DNA from: Austwickia chelonae NBRC 105200
GTDB lineage: Bacteria; Actinomycetota; Actinomycetes; Actinomycetales; Dermatophilaceae
DNA: 64,000 bases
Reading direction: 5' to 3'
Assembly: GCF_000298175.1 (NCBI RefSeq)
Contig: NZ_BAGZ01000005.1
Span: forward strand, 558,001 to 622,000
The notes under the pieces are model-generated. The model was not told the DNA's origin, made no database searches, and saw nothing but the letters and a program-made list of their open reading frames with translations. Numbering within the stretch: position 1 is the stretch's first letter; every line of letters starts with the position of its first letter. The translations under genes were made by a program, and so were the position numbers. Positions 28,800 to 39,720 of the stretch are shown here, piece by piece.

Positions 28800-30643
28800 T
28801 TCTTCTGCTCCACCTCTTCGGAGGAGAGCGCAGCGATGAAGGCTTCCTGGGGGACCTCGACCCGGCCCACCATCTTCATACGCTTCTTGCCCTCCTTCTG
28901 CTTCTCCAACAGTTTGCGTTTCCGGGAGATGTCACCGCCGTAGCACTTGGCCAGGACGTCCTTGCGGATGGCGCGGATATTCTCCCGGGCGATGATGCGG
29001 CTGCCGATAGCGGCCTGGATGGGGACCTCGAACTGCTGCCGGGGAATCAGCTTGCGCAATTTGGTCGCCATAGAGACCCCATAGGCATAGGCCTTGTCCT
29101 TGTGCACGATGGAGGAGAAGGCGTCGACCTGTTCCCCCTGCAACAGGATGTCGACCTTGACCAGGTCGGCCACCTGGTCGCCGTCAGGTTCGTAATCGAG
29201 GCTCGCGTAACCGCGGGTCCGCGATTTCAGCTGGTCGAAGAAGTCGAAGACGATCTCCGCCAACGGCAGGGTGTACCGCATCTCGACCCGCTCCGGGCTG
29301 AGATAGTCCATCCCGCGCAGGGTTCCTCGACGTTGCTGGCACAGCTCCATGATCGCCCCGATGTACTCGCTGGGCGCGAGGATCGTGGCTCGGACCACCG
29401 GTTCCCGGACCTCGGCGATCTTGCCGTCGGGGAACTCACTGGGGTTGGTGACCTCGACGACACGCTTGTCCTCGAGGGTGACGTCGTACTCCACGTTGGG
29501 GAGGGTGGAGATCAGATCCAGCCCGAATTCGCGTTCCAGCCGCTCCCGGACGATCTCCAGGTGGAGCAGACCGAGGAAACCGACCCGGAACCCGAAGCCG
29601 AGCGCCGCCGAGGTCTCCGGCTCGTAGACCAGCGCCGCATCATTGAGCTTGAGTTTGTCCAGGGCGTCACGTAGCAGCGGATAGTCGGTGCCGTCGATCG
29701 GGTAGAGCCCGGAGAAGACCATCGGCTTGGGGTCCCGATAACCGCCCAGGGCTTGGACGGCAGCCCCGGACTGGTTGGTCACCGTGTCACCGACACGGGA
29801 CTGACGTACGTCCTTCACACCGGTGATCAGATAGCCGACCTCGCCGACGCCCAGACCCTTGCACGGCTCCGGTTCAGGGCTCGAGACGCCGATCTCCAAC
29901 AGCTCGTGCGTCACCTTGGTGCTCATCATCAGGATGCGTTCGCGCGGGTTGAGGTTGCCGTCGACCACCCGGACGTAGGTGACCACGCCGCGGTAGGTGT
30001 CGTACACCGAGTCGAAGATCATCGCTCTGGCCGGCGCGTCCGGGTCTCCGGTCGGTGCGGGGATCCGGGCCACGATCCGATCGAGGAGTTCCTCCACACC
30101 CTGGCCGGTCTTCCCCGAGACGTGCAGCACATCATCGGGTTCGCACCCGATCAGTCCGGCAAGTTCTTCGGCGTACTTCTCCGGCTGGGCCGCAGGCAGG
30201 TCGATCTTGTTGAGGACCGGGATGATCTCCAGGTCGTTCTCCATCGCCAGATAGAGGTTGGCGAGGGTCTGGGCCTCGATGCCCTGAGCCGCATCGACCA
30301 ACAGGATCGCACCTTCACATGCCGCAAGGCTCCGGGATACCTCGTAGGTGAAGTCGACGTGTCCCGGAGTGTCGATCATGTTCAGGCAGAAGGTCGACTC
30401 GTCGGTCGCCCAGGGCATACGTACGGCCTGCGACTTGATCGTGATGCCACGCTCTCGCTCGATATCCATACGATCGAGGTACTGCGCACGCATCGCTCGT
30501 GCGTCGACGATGCCCGTGATCTGCAGCATCCGGTCGGCCAACGTCGACTTACCGTGGTCGATGTGGGCGATGATGCAGAAATTGCGGATCAGCTCCGGCG
30601 GCGTCGCGTGCGGGGGTAACGCGGTGCGGGCCATGGGTGACAC
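28796..30643 (-). CDS. lepA: Elongation factor 4 (LepA)
   Basis: Translational GTPase acting on stalled or back-translocating ribosomes and in initiation or assembly. The GTPase motifs [30 protein letters not shown] and NKIDLP are all present, as is the LepA-specific C-terminus with [23 protein letters not shown]. 615 residues from a GTG at 30643, which has AAGGGA at good spacing. An ATG at 30634 (612 residues) is the alternative, without a clear site. First gene of the leftward lepA-trmB unit. Confidence 0.95.
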   Translation of the reverse strand: MSPMARTALPPHATPPELIRNFCIIAHIDHGKSTLADRMLQITGIVDARAMRAQYLDRMDIERERGITIKSQAVRMPWATDESTFCLNMIDTPGHVDFTYEVSRSLAACEGAILLVDAAQGIEAQTLANLYLAMENDLEIIPVLNKIDLPAAQPEKYAEELAGLIGCEPDDVLHVSGKTGQGVEELLDRIVARIPAPTGDPDAPARAMIFDSVYDTYRGVVTYVRVVDGNLNPRERILMMSTKVTHELLEIGVSSPEPEPCKGLGVGEVGYLITGVKDVRQSRVGDTVTNQSGAAVQALGGYRDPKPMVFSGLYPIDGTDYPLLRDALDKLKLNDAALVYEPETSAALGFGFRVGFLGLLHLEIVRERLEREFGLDLISTLPNVEYDVTLEDKRVVEVTNPSEFPDGKIAEVREPVVRATILAPSEYIGAIMELCQQRRGTLRGMDYLSPERVEMRYTLPLAEIVFDFFDQLKSRTRGYASLDYEPDGDQVADLVKVDILLQGEQVDAFSSIVHKDKAYAYGVSMATKLRKLIPRQQFEVPIQAAIGSRIIARENIRAIRKDVLAKCYGGDISRKRKLLEKQKEGKKRMKMVGRVEVPQEAFIAALSSEEVEQKK

Positions 30644-30945
30644 GTAGTGGGTTCCCTTCGCAGGTGCTGGGATGAGGCAGGGACGAGTCCACTCACCCTG
30701 GTGCTGGGATGACGGGCCTCGTCGAATCACTGGCCATCATCCCACGACCTCACCGCTCGCGGGACACCCCGCCGGTCAGGAGGCGCCCGCCTTCTGCACG
30801 AGAGTAGGGCACAACCCCGAGCGTCCTCAGGAGGACGACGAAGCGATGCGGTGCGGAGGCCCTTCCCCGGAGGAAGAACTTCCTCCGCGAGCGGGCCCCC
30901 GCGCCGAGCTGGAACGCCCTGTGACGGACGCTCCGCGAAAACGGA
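30644..30945. other. Intergenic region between sigA 3' end and lepA
   Basis: 302 bp without a convincing gene. CGGAGGAAG-AA-CTTCCTCCG (30868-30887) is a tight inverted repeat about 60 bp after the sigA stop, and CGTCCTCAGGAGGACG (30821-30836) is a shorter one. Either could end the sigA transcript. The lepA promoter should lie in the left half, but no clear hexamer pair is seen. Confidence 0.5.
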
Positions 30946-32517
30946 TCAGTCGAGATAGTCGCGCAGGACCTGGCTACGGCTGGGGTGCCTCAGTTTGCTC
31001 ATCGTCTTGGACTCGATCTGGCGGATGCGTTCACGCGTCACGCCGTAGACCTTGCCGATCTCGTCGAGGGTCTTCGGCTGCCCGTCGGTGAGACCGAAGC
31101 GCATCGAGACCACGCCCGCCTCACGTTCGGACAGGGTATCGAGGACCGAATGCAGCTGCTCCTGCAACAACGTGAAGCTCACCGCGTCGGCCGGCACCAC
31201 GGCTTCGGAGTCCTCGATCAGGTCACCGAACTCGGAGTCGCCGTCCTCACCGAGCGGAGTGTGCAGGGAGATGGGCTCGCGGCCGTACTTCTGGACCTCG
31301 ACGACCTTCTCCGGAGTCATGTCGAGTTCTTTGGCGAGCTCCTCCGGGGTGGGCTCGCGGCCCAGGTCCTGGAGCATCTGCCGCTGCACACGGGCCAGCT
31401 TGTTGATGACCTCGACCATGTGCACCGGGATACGGATCGTGCGGGCCTGGTCTGCCATCGCGCGGGTGATCGCCTGGCGGATCCACCAGGTCGCATAGGT
31501 CGAGAACTTGAAGCCCTTGGTGTAGTCGAACTTCTCGACCGCACGGATCAGACCCAGGTTCCCCTCCTGGATCAGGTCCAGGAAGAGCATCCCGCGGCCG
31601 GTGTACCGCTTCGCCAGCGAGACCACGAGTCGCAGGTTGGCCTCGAGCAGATGGTTCTTGGCATTACGCCCGTCCTGGGCGATCCACCACAGCTCACGTT
31701 TGAGCTTGTTGTCGATCTCCTCACCGGAGTTGAGCTTCTCCTCGGCGAACAGGCCGGCCTCGATACGTTTGGCGAGCTCCACCTCCTGCTCGGCGTTGAG
31801 AAGCGCAACCTTGCCGATCTGTTTCAGGTAGTCCTTGACCGGGTCAGCCGTGGCACCTGCGGTGACGACCTGCTGGGCGGGGGCGTCGTCGTCGTCTCCG
31901 TCACGGAGGACGAACCCGCGCTCCTCCGGCTCGTCCTCGGATTCCTGCGCGTTGCGGCCCCGGCCACCCCGGCCGCCGGAACGGCGACGGGTCGGCTCGT
32001 CCTCGGACTCTTCCTCCTCGGCACCTTCGACACCGAGCTCCACGCCGTCAATCTCATGGGCGTCGGCCTCGAGGACGTCGACCTCATCACCGATCTCGAC
32101 GTCGATGTCCTCGGGAAGGTCACCGTTCTTGGCAGCGGTCTTCTTCGCCGCGGCCTTCTTGGTGGTGGTCTTCTTGGCCGTGGTCTTCTTGGCGGTGGTC
32201 TTGCGCGCCGCCCGCTTCTTCGGCACTACCTCTTCGCCGTCGGAAGCAGCCTTGGCCTTGGCCGCACTGGCACGAGGCGCACGGGGCGCGGTCAGTCGCA
32301 CCTCGCCCTCGATCGTCACTCCGTTGCCGGTGAGGGCCGTGACGATCTGGCGTCGTCGTGGCCCTTTGACCCCGTCGGCGTCCAGTGCCTCGTTGAGGGT
32401 CTCGGCCGAGACCACACGGCTGCGCGCAGCGTTCTTCACGACCTTTGCGACGGTGGGCTCCACACCCCCTAGATTGCTGGAGCGTGACCGGGACGTCGTG
32501 GCGGATCCGTTCGGCAC
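30946..32517 (-). CDS. sigA: Primary RNA polymerase sigma factor (RpoD/SigA/HrdB type)
   Basis: Housekeeping sigma-70 factor. 523 residues. The N-terminal about 200 residues are variable: a Lys/Ala/Thr-rich repeat tract at 100-130 (KTTAK units), then an acidic stretch and a Gly/Arg patch. Region 1.2 begins [11 protein letters not shown] near 228. Region 2 has [32 protein letters not shown] (parts near 340-370). Region 3 follows, and region 4 ends [11 protein letters not shown][13 protein letters not shown] with LRDYLD, the hallmark of primary sigmas. GTG start at 32517 with a weak ribosome site; GTG at 32463 is a less likely alternative. Monocistronic. Confidence 0.97.
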   Translation of the reverse strand: MPNGSATTSRSRSSNLGGVEPTVAKVVKNAARSRVVSAETLNEALDADGVKGPRRRQIVTALTGNGVTIEGEVRLTAPRAPRASAAKAKAASDGEEVVPKKRAARKTTAKKTTAKKTTTKKAAAKKTAAKNGDLPEDIDVEIGDEVDVLEADAHEIDGVELGVEGAEEEESEDEPTRRRSGGRGGRGRNAQESEDEPEERGFVLRDGDDDDAPAQQVVTAGATADPVKDYLKQIGKVALLNAEQEVELAKRIEAGLFAEEKLNSGEEIDNKLKRELWWIAQDGRNAKNHLLEANLRLVVSLAKRYTGRGMLFLDLIQEGNLGLIRAVEKFDYTKGFKFSTYATWWIRQAITRAMADQARTIRIPVHMVEVINKLARVQRQMLQDLGREPTPEELAKELDMTPEKVVEVQKYGREPISLHTPLGEDGDSEFGDLIEDSEAVVPADAVSFTLLQEQLHSVLDTLSEREAGVVSMRFGLTDGQPKTLDEIGKVYGVTRERIRQIESKTMSKLRHPSRSQVLRDYLD

Positions 32518-32916
32518 GTGTTTACACCGACACCTTTCGTCATCACAGAACCTGTATCGCCCCTGAGCGTGCAGGTCCAGAGCGCATCATCAAAGACACG
32601 CGCATGTTCGTAGTCGCTGGGATCGGGGCGGCCGCCGGCGTTGTGGGGTAGGTCGCTCTCAGGCGAAGGTCTCCGGCCGACCATCTGCTGAACATTATAA
32701 AGGCCGAGATGTCAATAGCGCCTACTCGGGCTGTTGCGGCCTGGCGACTTGGCCACCCGAACCGGTGAGAAGACCCCTCGCAGAAGGGCTGACACCAGGG
32801 ATCCGACCAGCGGTTTCCCCGTCTGTTCCCTCCCCGGGACACCGACCTGGGAGTTCACGCCCCTCAACGGATCCAACGGGCAGGATCTCCCGGACCCGGG
32901 TTCGTCCGGAAGATCC
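32518..32916. promoter_or_regulatory. sigA upstream region with TATAAT and TTGACA elements
   Basis: 399 bp without a gene I can support. On the minus strand, toward sigA, a perfect TATAAT (32699-32694) and a perfect TTGACA (32715-32710) lie only 10 bp apart, too close to form one sigma-70 promoter. The 17-bp position upstream of TATAAT holds only GGCGCT. TATAAT may therefore be the core of a -35-independent or activated promoter about 177 bp before the GTG. Confidence 0.4.
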
Positions 32917-33939
32917 TCAACGCCGCAGCTCCGAAGGCTTCACCCCATGAGCGATCACCGCACCCAACAACCTGGCCAAAGAATGACCCGGATCTAACGA
33001 CAATGCCCGGTCCGCGCAGATCCGAGCCAACGCCCCCTGCCCCTGCTGCCAGGCACAGGCGGCCACCATCACCAGCAGGCCAGCGCGGTCCTGCTCCGGC
33101 AGGCAACGAGCAAAACGGATCATCCGATGCATCATTCCCCGTGCGCATTCCTGACCTTCATCGGTGGACAGATCAGGAGGTATGCCCAGAGAGGCGACCC
33201 CGTCGTCCAATCCGGACCGCTCCCCCTCCCCGCCCAGGAACTCAGGACAGAGCCAAGCCAACAAGCTGTCCCGTACCCCGGTCCGACCCGCACTCACCAC
33301 CACCAGCCGGGCGATATCCGGCGGGAGTCGCTCCGGGGGCTGCTCCCCGTCGACCCCGAGCAGACAAGCCCAGGCCGCATAGCCAGAAGATTCGTCGAAC
33401 TCTTCCGGAACCACCGACCCGACAGGCTCGTAGCGAGGAGATCCCGGCCCCGGCTCCACGGAGTCAGCCATGGCCGCCCGACTCGGCCACGGCGAGACAC
33501 CCAGCAGCACGCAGGTCGCCACTGCGGGAACATCCTCCGCAGCCGGGAGCGGACGGAAGGACGTCCTGCCTCCCCCGGCGGTCAAAGACCGCCACATCCC
33601 CTGCCGGACGACGAGACTCGCCCGGACAGGTATCCCTCCGTCCTCCAATGCCACCGCGACCTGGTCCGACGTGTGATGAGTCGTCGGGCCGGCATCGGTG
33701 AACTCCGCGAGCAGCGCCCCATCGCATCCGTCGGCGGCCAACACCGCGCACAGGACCTCGAAGGCCTGCGGCGGATAGTGCTCACCCGGCGGCAGCAGAT
33801 CGAGTCGTTGGATCACCCCGACCTGACGTCCACGCAGAGCCACCACCACCACCACAGAATCGTTGGGTCGGTAACCCAGGAGATAAGGCAGGGCGACTGC
33901 AAGTTCTTCAGGCCGGTTGACGTGCACCGCAGATGTCAT
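32917..33939 (-). CDS. DUF4192 family protein
   Basis: 340 residues from the ATG at 33939 (AGGA 8 nt upstream). The N-terminal signature HVNRPEELAVALPYLLGYRPNDSVVVVVALRG is characteristic of DUF4192, an actinobacterial family of unknown function often near the primary sigma gene. The C-terminal part (about 255-335) is helical and ends in a TPR-like segment (ARICADRALSLDPGHSLARLL). No membrane segments. Upstream of sigA on the same strand but separated by 399 bp. Confidence 0.85.
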   Translation of the reverse strand: MTSAVHVNRPEELAVALPYLLGYRPNDSVVVVVALRGRQVGVIQRLDLLPPGEHYPPQAFEVLCAVLAADGCDGALLAEFTDAGPTTHHTSDQVAVALEDGGIPVRASLVVRQGMWRSLTAGGGRTSFRPLPAAEDVPAVATCVLLGVSPWPSRAAMADSVEPGPGSPRYEPVGSVVPEEFDESSGYAAWACLLGVDGEQPPERLPPDIARLVVVSAGRTGVRDSLLAWLCPEFLGGEGERSGLDDGVASLGIPPDLSTDEGQECARGMMHRMIRFARCLPEQDRAGLLVMVAACAWQQGQGALARICADRALSLDPGHSLARLLGAVIAHGVKPSELRR

Positions 33940-34058
33940 GACCGACATCCTGAGCAGCCGGGACATGCTCGAGAGCACACCCGGGAGGAGATGTGGACGC
34001 AGCCCCGGAGCCGACCGTCCTTGTGGACCGGCGCAGGCTCCGGGCTCCAGGCTTCCGA

Positions 34059-34751
34059 TCAGGGGTTCATCGTCTGATCCCGGCGGGGGAACTCGGTACG
34101 GACATGGTTCGCGATACGCCTGCACATGAATCCGTCGAGGCCAGCCCCCAGCAGACCGCCGGCCAACGGGACCCCCCGCCCCAGCTTGGCCAGGCTCTTC
34201 TTCCCGAACTGGGTCACCAGCCGGAACCCGACGCCCTTGTTCACCGCCATCAGCACCGGCCCGGGGAGTCGCTCGGCCGCCAACGTGGCGACCCGACCTG
34301 AACTGGCGTACCCCGCTTTACGCAGGACATCGTCCGCGTCCGCTCCCACCAGGGAGAGCAGGACCGCCGATCTCACCTCCGGGCGGTTCAGATCGTAGCC
34401 ACGCAGATGTGCCACCGCTGCGGACATCCTGGTCACGACGACATAGAACCCCAGGACATTTGCGGGCAAGGCGACCGGGAGAGTGATGAAACCGCCCAGG
34501 CCGGTCACGAAACCGCTGGCGGCGCACAGTTTGAGATGGTCGCGGACGACCGCGTCCACCGCGCCCTCGGCGGAACCGGCCTTCGCCTGCGCGGTCCGGG
34601 CCACGGATTCCGCTGAATCGAAATGGCCCTTGCCGTCGATCCCGATCGCCAGAAGGCGTTCCACGAGCTTGGCCGCCGACCCTGCAGCACCCTCCGAAGC
34701 CACCACGTCCTGCGATGGCCGGGAACCACCCTGCTTGTTGAAGACGCCCAC
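34059..34751 (-). CDS. EcsC-like protein
   Basis: 230 residues from a GTG at 34751, selected for the strong AGGAGG site 6 nt upstream; a longer in-frame start at 34814 lacks one. Features of the EcsC family: a central glycine/hydrophobic stretch GFVTGLGGFITLPVALPANVLGFYVVVTRM (about 90-120, likely membrane-associated) and a C-terminal GVPLAGGLLGAGLDGFMCRRIANHVR segment. The role is unknown; EcsC in Bacillus is encoded with an ABC exporter, but none is here. Confidence 0.72.
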   Translation of the reverse strand: MGVFNKQGGSRPSQDVVASEGAAGSAAKLVERLLAIGIDGKGHFDSAESVARTAQAKAGSAEGAVDAVVRDHLKLCAASGFVTGLGGFITLPVALPANVLGFYVVVTRMSAAVAHLRGYDLNRPEVRSAVLLSLVGADADDVLRKAGYASSGRVATLAAERLPGPVLMAVNKGVGFRLVTQFGKKSLAKLGRGVPLAGGLLGAGLDGFMCRRIANHVRTEFPRRDQTMNP

Positions 34752-34869
34752 GCTGATCCTCCTGAAATTCCACTCGTCCTGAGATCCCGGAATCTCCGGG
34801 ACGGACTCCTGCACACCATGCCCCTCGAACGACCTCCCAAACCTCCACTCCGCAGTCCGATCGGAACGG

Positions 34870-35799
34870 TCAAGGAGCAGATTCCCCGCCCCGGTCCTCG
34901 TCCTGACTCCGCAGGAAGGCCTCGAACTCCTCCCCCAGCTCCTCCGCCGTCGGGATCAACGAGTCGTCCCCAGCCAACAAGGCCTTGCGCTGCCGCCCCG
35001 AGATGAAGGTGTCGTACTGCTCCTCCAGGGCGTTGATCACCGCAGGGGCGTCCTCGGTGCCGGCGACCTCGTCCGCGATAGCGCGCTGGTTGTCCGCGGA
35101 GGCGATCTGCAGTGCAGCGTCCGGAAGGTTCAACCCGGTGGCCGCCACCAGGTTCTCCAGTCCGGCGAGCGCCGCCGAAGGGAAATCCGCCTGGGCCAGG
35201 TAGTGGGGGACGTGGACGGCGAAGCCCAGGGCCTGGCGTCCGGCTTCGCCCAGTCTCAGCTCCAACAGGCTGGAGAGTCCGGCAGGGACCTTGACCTTGT
35301 CGAAAACCGATTGCTTCCCGGCAACGAGGTGTTCGTCGGTGGCATGTGCCGTCACCCACAGCGGACGGGAATGGGGCACGGCCATCGGGATGCCGTAGAC
35401 GGTGGTCACCAGCTCGACCCCGAAGCGGTCGAGGATCCCCCGGACGGCTTCGATCATCCGTTCCCACTGGTAGTCCGGTTCCCGTCCGGTCAGCAGCAGG
35501 AAAGGGGTGCCATCGTCGTCGATCACTTCGTAGAGCACCAGGGTGGGATCGTCGTAGGCGGTCCACCGGTTCTCCTCGAAGGTCATCGAGGGTCGCCGTC
35601 CCCGGTAGTCGAAGAGCTGATCGATGTCGAAGGTCGCGGCGACCCGGTGATCGAGGGTCGACAGCAGGTGGTTCACCAGGATCCGTTGTGTGCCTCCCGC
35701 GTCCAGATATCCGGAGAAGGCCACCAGCATGACCGTGGCACGCAAACTGCCGATGTCGGTGTCGGTCTCGAAGTGGTACAGCTCGCGAGGATCACGCAT
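34870..35799 (-). CDS. PAC2 family protein (proteasome-assembly-chaperone-like)
   Basis: 309 residues from the ATG at 35799, preceded by GGAGGAGGAG. The PAC2 fold is recognisable from LVAFSGYLDAGGTQRILVNHLL, a central LLLTGREPDYQWERM and TTVYGIPMAVPHSRPL. The C-terminus (about 275-309) is acidic. Archaeal and eukaryotic relatives assist proteasome assembly; the actinobacterial members have no established role. No proteasome gene is in the window. Confidence 0.85.
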   Translation of the reverse strand: MRDPRELYHFETDTDIGSLRATVMLVAFSGYLDAGGTQRILVNHLLSTLDHRVAATFDIDQLFDYRGRRPSMTFEENRWTAYDDPTLVLYEVIDDDGTPFLLLTGREPDYQWERMIEAVRGILDRFGVELVTTVYGIPMAVPHSRPLWVTAHATDEHLVAGKQSVFDKVKVPAGLSSLLELRLGEAGRQALGFAVHVPHYLAQADFPSAALAGLENLVAATGLNLPDAALQIASADNQRAIADEVAGTEDAPAVINALEEQYDTFISGRQRKALLAGDDSLIPTAEELGEEFEAFLRSQDEDRGGESAP

Positions 35800-35995
35800 C
35801 TGGGGTCTCCTCCTCCCGTCGCGATTCGCGTGCGCCGTCGGCGCGTTCACCTCCCTCAACGCGCGGTCGGATGAGTCGATTCCCTGCCTCACCCTGCGCA
35901 GCATCCGTCGGGGGGACATCTGTTGCGCGGATCTCCACCAGCGGCGGGCTCCTCGCCCACCGGACAACCGGTCCGTCACCGGGTTACCTCTCGCC

Positions 35996-36607
35996 CTAGC
36001 CTCTGCTGGGGATGTACCCAGCTTCCAGTCGAATCAGGAAACGCATCACGCGTCGCCATACCAACTCGGTCAGACCGTGATCGTATTCCTCGGGGAGATC
36101 GGGGTCGGTGAACAGGTGCTGGTCCCCGGGGTAGAGGTAGACGCTACTGCAGGATCCGGCCCTGGCCGCGAGCCGGGCCAGGCGGACGGGCGCGAACTCG
36201 TCCACCCAGGGGTCGTCGACCATGTGGTGGGCGTCGACCGGGACTCCCAGGGGCCAGGGTTCGTCGTCATAGGCCCCGCCTCCGCCGATCAGGACCGCTC
36301 CGCGTGCGCCGGGACGGTGGATGGCCAGCTCCTGGGCGATGCCGGCGCCCATCGAAAAGCCGAGGTAGACGAGCTCTCCGGGGAGTTCTTCCACACAGGA
36401 CCAGGCCCGGTCGACGATGGTGGTCCAGCCGATCTCCTCCATGCGGAGGACTCCGGCGTCATATCCACCCGGTCCGCCGTCGAAGCTGACGCCCTCGTAG
36501 AGGTCCGGGGTGTGGACGGTGTGTCCTTGGTCGCGTAGGCGTCGGGCCGCGTCGAAGACACCCGGACGTCTTCCCAACGCCGAGTGGAAAATCACCACCT
36601 CAGCCAC
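35996..36607 (-). CDS. Dienelactone-hydrolase-family alpha/beta hydrolase with serine nucleophile
   Basis: 203 residues from a GTG at 36607, chosen for GGGAGG at 6-nt spacing. Alpha/beta hydrolase fold with nucleophile elbow GFSMGAG (S85), an acidic region DDPW near 131, and histidine H164 in PGDQHLF. Classical dienelactone hydrolases use cysteine in this elbow; serine here indicates an esterase-like member. No signal peptide. Cytosolic, substrate unknown. It stands alone, 196 bp upstream of PAC2 on the same strand. Confidence 0.8.
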   Translation of the reverse strand: MAEVVIFHSALGRRPGVFDAARRLRDQGHTVHTPDLYEGVSFDGGPGGYDAGVLRMEEIGWTTIVDRAWSCVEELPGELVYLGFSMGAGIAQELAIHRPGARGAVLIGGGGAYDDEPWPLGVPVDAHHMVDDPWVDEFAPVRLARLAARAGSCSSVYLYPGDQHLFTDPDLPEEYDHGLTELVWRRVMRFLIRLEAGYIPSRG

Positions 36608-36835
36608 GTGCACCCTCCCGGATCCAGCACCCGGCGGGCGCCCTCGTGGACAGCCTGCCACCCCGGGTCGACGAACGGGGCTGAAGGACGGTGAACTCTC
36701 GCGCTGCGTGAGATGCGGCCCGAAGGTCCTGAGCCGGTCAGTCTTGGCCGTATCCGGGAGGAACTGTCAGGGCAACTCTGCCACCAGCAGGGTCGTGGTC
36801 CTGCACAGGGTCCTGGCCGGGGCCGGATATGCCGG

Positions 36836-36875
36836 GGGGCGGGACGCAGGAGGGTCTTCTCCGTGCGCCCGCCCC
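36836..36875 (-). terminator. Long interrupted hairpin downstream of acnA
   Basis: GGGGCGGG (36836-36843) pairs with CCCGCCCC (36868-36875). Inside, CGCA pairs with TGCG and GGAG with CTCC around a GGTCTT loop, giving about 16 bp in three blocks. It begins 19 bp beyond the acnA stop on the minus strand. The rest of 36608-36835 shows no gene. Confidence 0.6.
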
Positions 36876-36894
36876 ACCGGCGTCAGGTCTGCGG

Positions 36895-39681
36895 TCAGGA
36901 CTTCACGAGGCCTCGCAGGACGTACTGCAGGATCCCGTCGTTGCGGTAGTAGTCGCGTTCGCCGGGGGTGTCGATGCGCAGGGTCGCGTCGAACTCGGTC
37001 CTGGTGCCGTCGGCCGCGGTGGCCACGACCTTCACCGTCTTGGGGGTGCGTCCTTCGTTGAGCGCGCTCACCCCGGTGATGTCGAAGGTCTCCGTGCCGT
37101 CGAGCCCGAGGGAGTCGGCGTTCTTCCCTTCCGGGAACTGCAGCGGCAGGACGCCCATCCCGATGAGGTTGGAACGGTGGATGCGTTCGTAGCTCTCGGC
37201 GATGACGGCCTTGACGCCGAGCAGCCGGGTGCCCTTGGCCGCCCAGTCGCGGGAGCTTCCCGAGCCGTATTCCTTCCCGCCCAGGACGACCAGGGGGGTG
37301 CCGGCGGCCTGGTAGGCCTCGCTCGCCTCGTAGATGGTGGTCTGGCCACCGCCGTTGAGGAAGTTCCGGGTGAAGCCGCCTTCGACGCCGTCGAGCAGCA
37401 GGTTCTTCAACCGGATGTTGGCGAAGGTGCCGCGCACCATGACCTCGTGGTTGCCTCGGCGGGAGCCGTAGCTGTTGAAGTCCTTGCGTTCGACGCCGTG
37501 GTCGGCGAGGTACTTGCCGGCCGGGCTGTCCGGTTTGATGGCGCCGGCGGGGCTGATGTGGTCGGTGGTCACCGAGTCGCCCAGTTTGGCCAGCACCCTG
37601 GCTCCGGTGATGTCCTGCACCGGGGCGAGTTCCATCGTCATGCCGTCGAAGTAGGTGGGTTTGCGGACGTAGGTCGAGCTCTCCTCCCAGCTGAAGGTCT
37701 TGCCCTCAGGGGTGTCCAGACCCTGCCAGCGGTCGTCCCCGGCGAAGACGTCCTTGTAGTCCTCCACGAAGATGTCCCGGGAGATGGCCGCGGAGATGGC
37801 GGTCTCGACCTCGGTGGGGCTCGGCCAGATGTCGGTGAGGTAGACGTCGTTGCCGTCCTGGTCCTGGCCCAGCGGCTGGCTGTCGAAGTCGAAGTCCATC
37901 GTCCCGGCGATGGCGTAGGCGATGACCAGCGGCGGGGAGGCCAGGTAGTTCATCTTGACGTCCGGGCTGATCCGGCCCTCGAAGTTGCGGTTGCCGGAGA
38001 GGACCGCGGTGACGGCGAGGTCGTTGTCGTTGATGGCCTTGCTGACGGCTTCGTGCAGCGGGCCCGAGTTGCCGATGCAGGTGGCGCAGCCGTAGCCGAC
38101 CAGGTGGAAGCCGAGTGCTTCCAGCGCGGGCCACAGCCCGGCCCGTTCGTAGTAACCGGTGACGACCTGGCTGCCGGGGGCCATCGAGGTCTTGACCCAG
38201 GGCTTGGCGTGCAGGCCCTTGTCCACCGCTTTCTGGGCCAGCAGGCCTGCGGCCATCATCACCGAGGGGTTCGAGGTGTTGGTGCAGGAGGTGATCGAGG
38301 CGATGGCGACATGGCCGTGGTCGATCTCGAAGGTGCCCTTCTCGGTGGTCACCGGGATCTTGCGGGAGGTACGGCGCAGGCCCTCGAACGGGCGGGTACG
38401 CACGGCGCCGGCGGTGCTGCTGGGCAGGTCGCTCATCTGGGCCGGGGCGTCGGAGGCGATGTCCTCGTGGGCGTCCTCGAGCTCCACGTCGCCTTCGCGG
38501 CCTTTCACGTAGGCGGGGAGCACCTGGCGGAAGGCTTTCCTGGCCGAGGCCAGTTCGATGCGGTCCTGGGGGCGTTTCGGGCCGGCGATGCTCGGCACGA
38601 CGGTGGACAGGTCGAGTTCGAGCTTCTCGGAGTACCGGGCTTCGGCCTGCGGGTCGAGCCAGAGCCCCTGCTCCTTCGCGTACGCCTCGACGAGGGCGAT
38701 CTGCTCGTCGTCGCGGCCGGTGAGACGCAGGTACTCGACGGTGACCTCGTCGATGGGGAAGATGGCGCAGGTCGAGCCGAACTCGGGGCTCATGTTGCCG
38801 ATCGTGGCCCGGTTCGCCAGGGGAAGGGCGGAGACGCCGGCGCCGTAGAACTCGACGAACTTGCCGACGACGCCGTGCTTGCGCAGCATCTCGGTGATGG
38901 TCAGGACGACATCCGTGGCGGTGACCCCGGCGTTCATCGTCCCGCTGAGTTTGAAGCCGACGACCCGCGGGATGAGCATGGATACCGGCTGGCCGAGCAT
39001 GGCCGCTTCGGCCTCGATGCCGCCGACTCCCCAGCCGAGCACGCCGAGGCCGTTGACCATGGTGGTGTGGGAGTCGGTGCCGACGCAGGTGTCGGGGTAG
39101 GCCTGTCCGCCGCGGGACATGACGACCCGGGCGAGGCGTTCGATGTTGACCTGGTGGACGATGCCGGTGCCCGGCGGCACGACGGCGAACTCGTCGAAGG
39201 CGGTCTGTCCCCAGCGCAGGAACTGGTAGCGCTCCTTGTTGCGCTGGTACTCGATCTTCTGGTTGATCGAGAAGGCGTCCCGGCTGCCGGCGACGTCGAT
39301 CTGGACGGAGTGGTCGATCACCATCTCGGCGGGCGCGAGCGGGTTGATACGGCTGGGGTCGCCGCCGAGTTCGGCGACGGCTTCCCGCATGGTGGCGAGG
39401 TCGACGACGCAGGGCACACCGGTGAAGTCCTGCATGACGACACGAGCCGGAGTGAACTGGATCTCCGTGTCGGGTTGCGCGTTCTCGTCCCAGTTCCCCA
39501 GGGCACGGATGTGTGCTTCGGTGATATTCGCGCCGTCCTCGGTGCGAAGCAGGTTCTCCAGCAGCACTTTCAGGCTGTACGGGAGGGTCTGGCTTCCGTC
39601 GACGGCGGCCAGCCGGAAGATCTCGTAGGAGGCATCACCCACGTGGAGGGTGCCTTTGGCCTGGAAGCTGTCACAGCTCAT
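36895..39681 (-). CDS. acnA: Aconitate hydratase A
   Basis: TCA-cycle enzyme interconverting citrate and isocitrate; IRP/AcnA type, 928 residues. The [4Fe-4S] ligands are the cysteine in [13 protein letters not shown] (near 470) and the pair in CATCIGNSG (near 536). Other landmarks are [27 protein letters not shown] near 210 and the swivel domain with [20 protein letters not shown] and [15 protein letters not shown] near 815. The ATG at 39681 has AAGGAG at 6-nt spacing. Monocistronic, ending in a hairpin; an AT-rich dyad lies 26 bp upstream of the start. Confidence 0.97.
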   Translation of the reverse strand: MSCDSFQAKGTLHVGDASYEIFRLAAVDGSQTLPYSLKVLLENLLRTEDGANITEAHIRALGNWDENAQPDTEIQFTPARVVMQDFTGVPCVVDLATMREAVAELGGDPSRINPLAPAEMVIDHSVQIDVAGSRDAFSINQKIEYQRNKERYQFLRWGQTAFDEFAVVPPGTGIVHQVNIERLARVVMSRGGQAYPDTCVGTDSHTTMVNGLGVLGWGVGGIEAEAAMLGQPVSMLIPRVVGFKLSGTMNAGVTATDVVLTITEMLRKHGVVGKFVEFYGAGVSALPLANRATIGNMSPEFGSTCAIFPIDEVTVEYLRLTGRDDEQIALVEAYAKEQGLWLDPQAEARYSEKLELDLSTVVPSIAGPKRPQDRIELASARKAFRQVLPAYVKGREGDVELEDAHEDIASDAPAQMSDLPSSTAGAVRTRPFEGLRRTSRKIPVTTEKGTFEIDHGHVAIASITSCTNTSNPSVMMAAGLLAQKAVDKGLHAKPWVKTSMAPGSQVVTGYYERAGLWPALEALGFHLVGYGCATCIGNSGPLHEAVSKAINDNDLAVTAVLSGNRNFEGRISPDVKMNYLASPPLVIAYAIAGTMDFDFDSQPLGQDQDGNDVYLTDIWPSPTEVETAISAAISRDIFVEDYKDVFAGDDRWQGLDTPEGKTFSWEESSTYVRKPTYFDGMTMELAPVQDITGARVLAKLGDSVTTDHISPAGAIKPDSPAGKYLADHGVERKDFNSYGSRRGNHEVMVRGTFANIRLKNLLLDGVEGGFTRNFLNGGGQTTIYEASEAYQAAGTPLVVLGGKEYGSGSSRDWAAKGTRLLGVKAVIAESYERIHRSNLIGMGVLPLQFPEGKNADSLGLDGTETFDITGVSALNEGRTPKTVKVVATAADGTRTEFDATLRIDTPGERDYYRNDGILQYVLRGLVKS

Positions 39682-39706
39682 GTCGGGCTCCTTCACAAGT
39701 TCTCTC

Positions 39707-39720
39707 GATATCAAGATATC
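39707..39720. promoter_or_regulatory. GATATC-AA-GATATC dyad upstream of acnA
   Basis: A 14-bp near-symmetric site (two self-complementary GATATC units, 2-bp spacer) lies 26 bp upstream of the acnA start in an AT-rich patch, where an operator or promoter is expected. Aconitase genes are often controlled by iron, redox or citrate regulators, but this sequence does not match IdeR or AcnR motifs I know. The rest of 39721-39912 holds nothing I can support. Confidence 0.35.

Noticed and set aside
32710-32722. Using TTGACA upstream of sigA as the -35 of the TATAAT promoter
   Set aside because: The 10-bp spacing is incompatible with sigma-70 recognition; reported only as an oddity.
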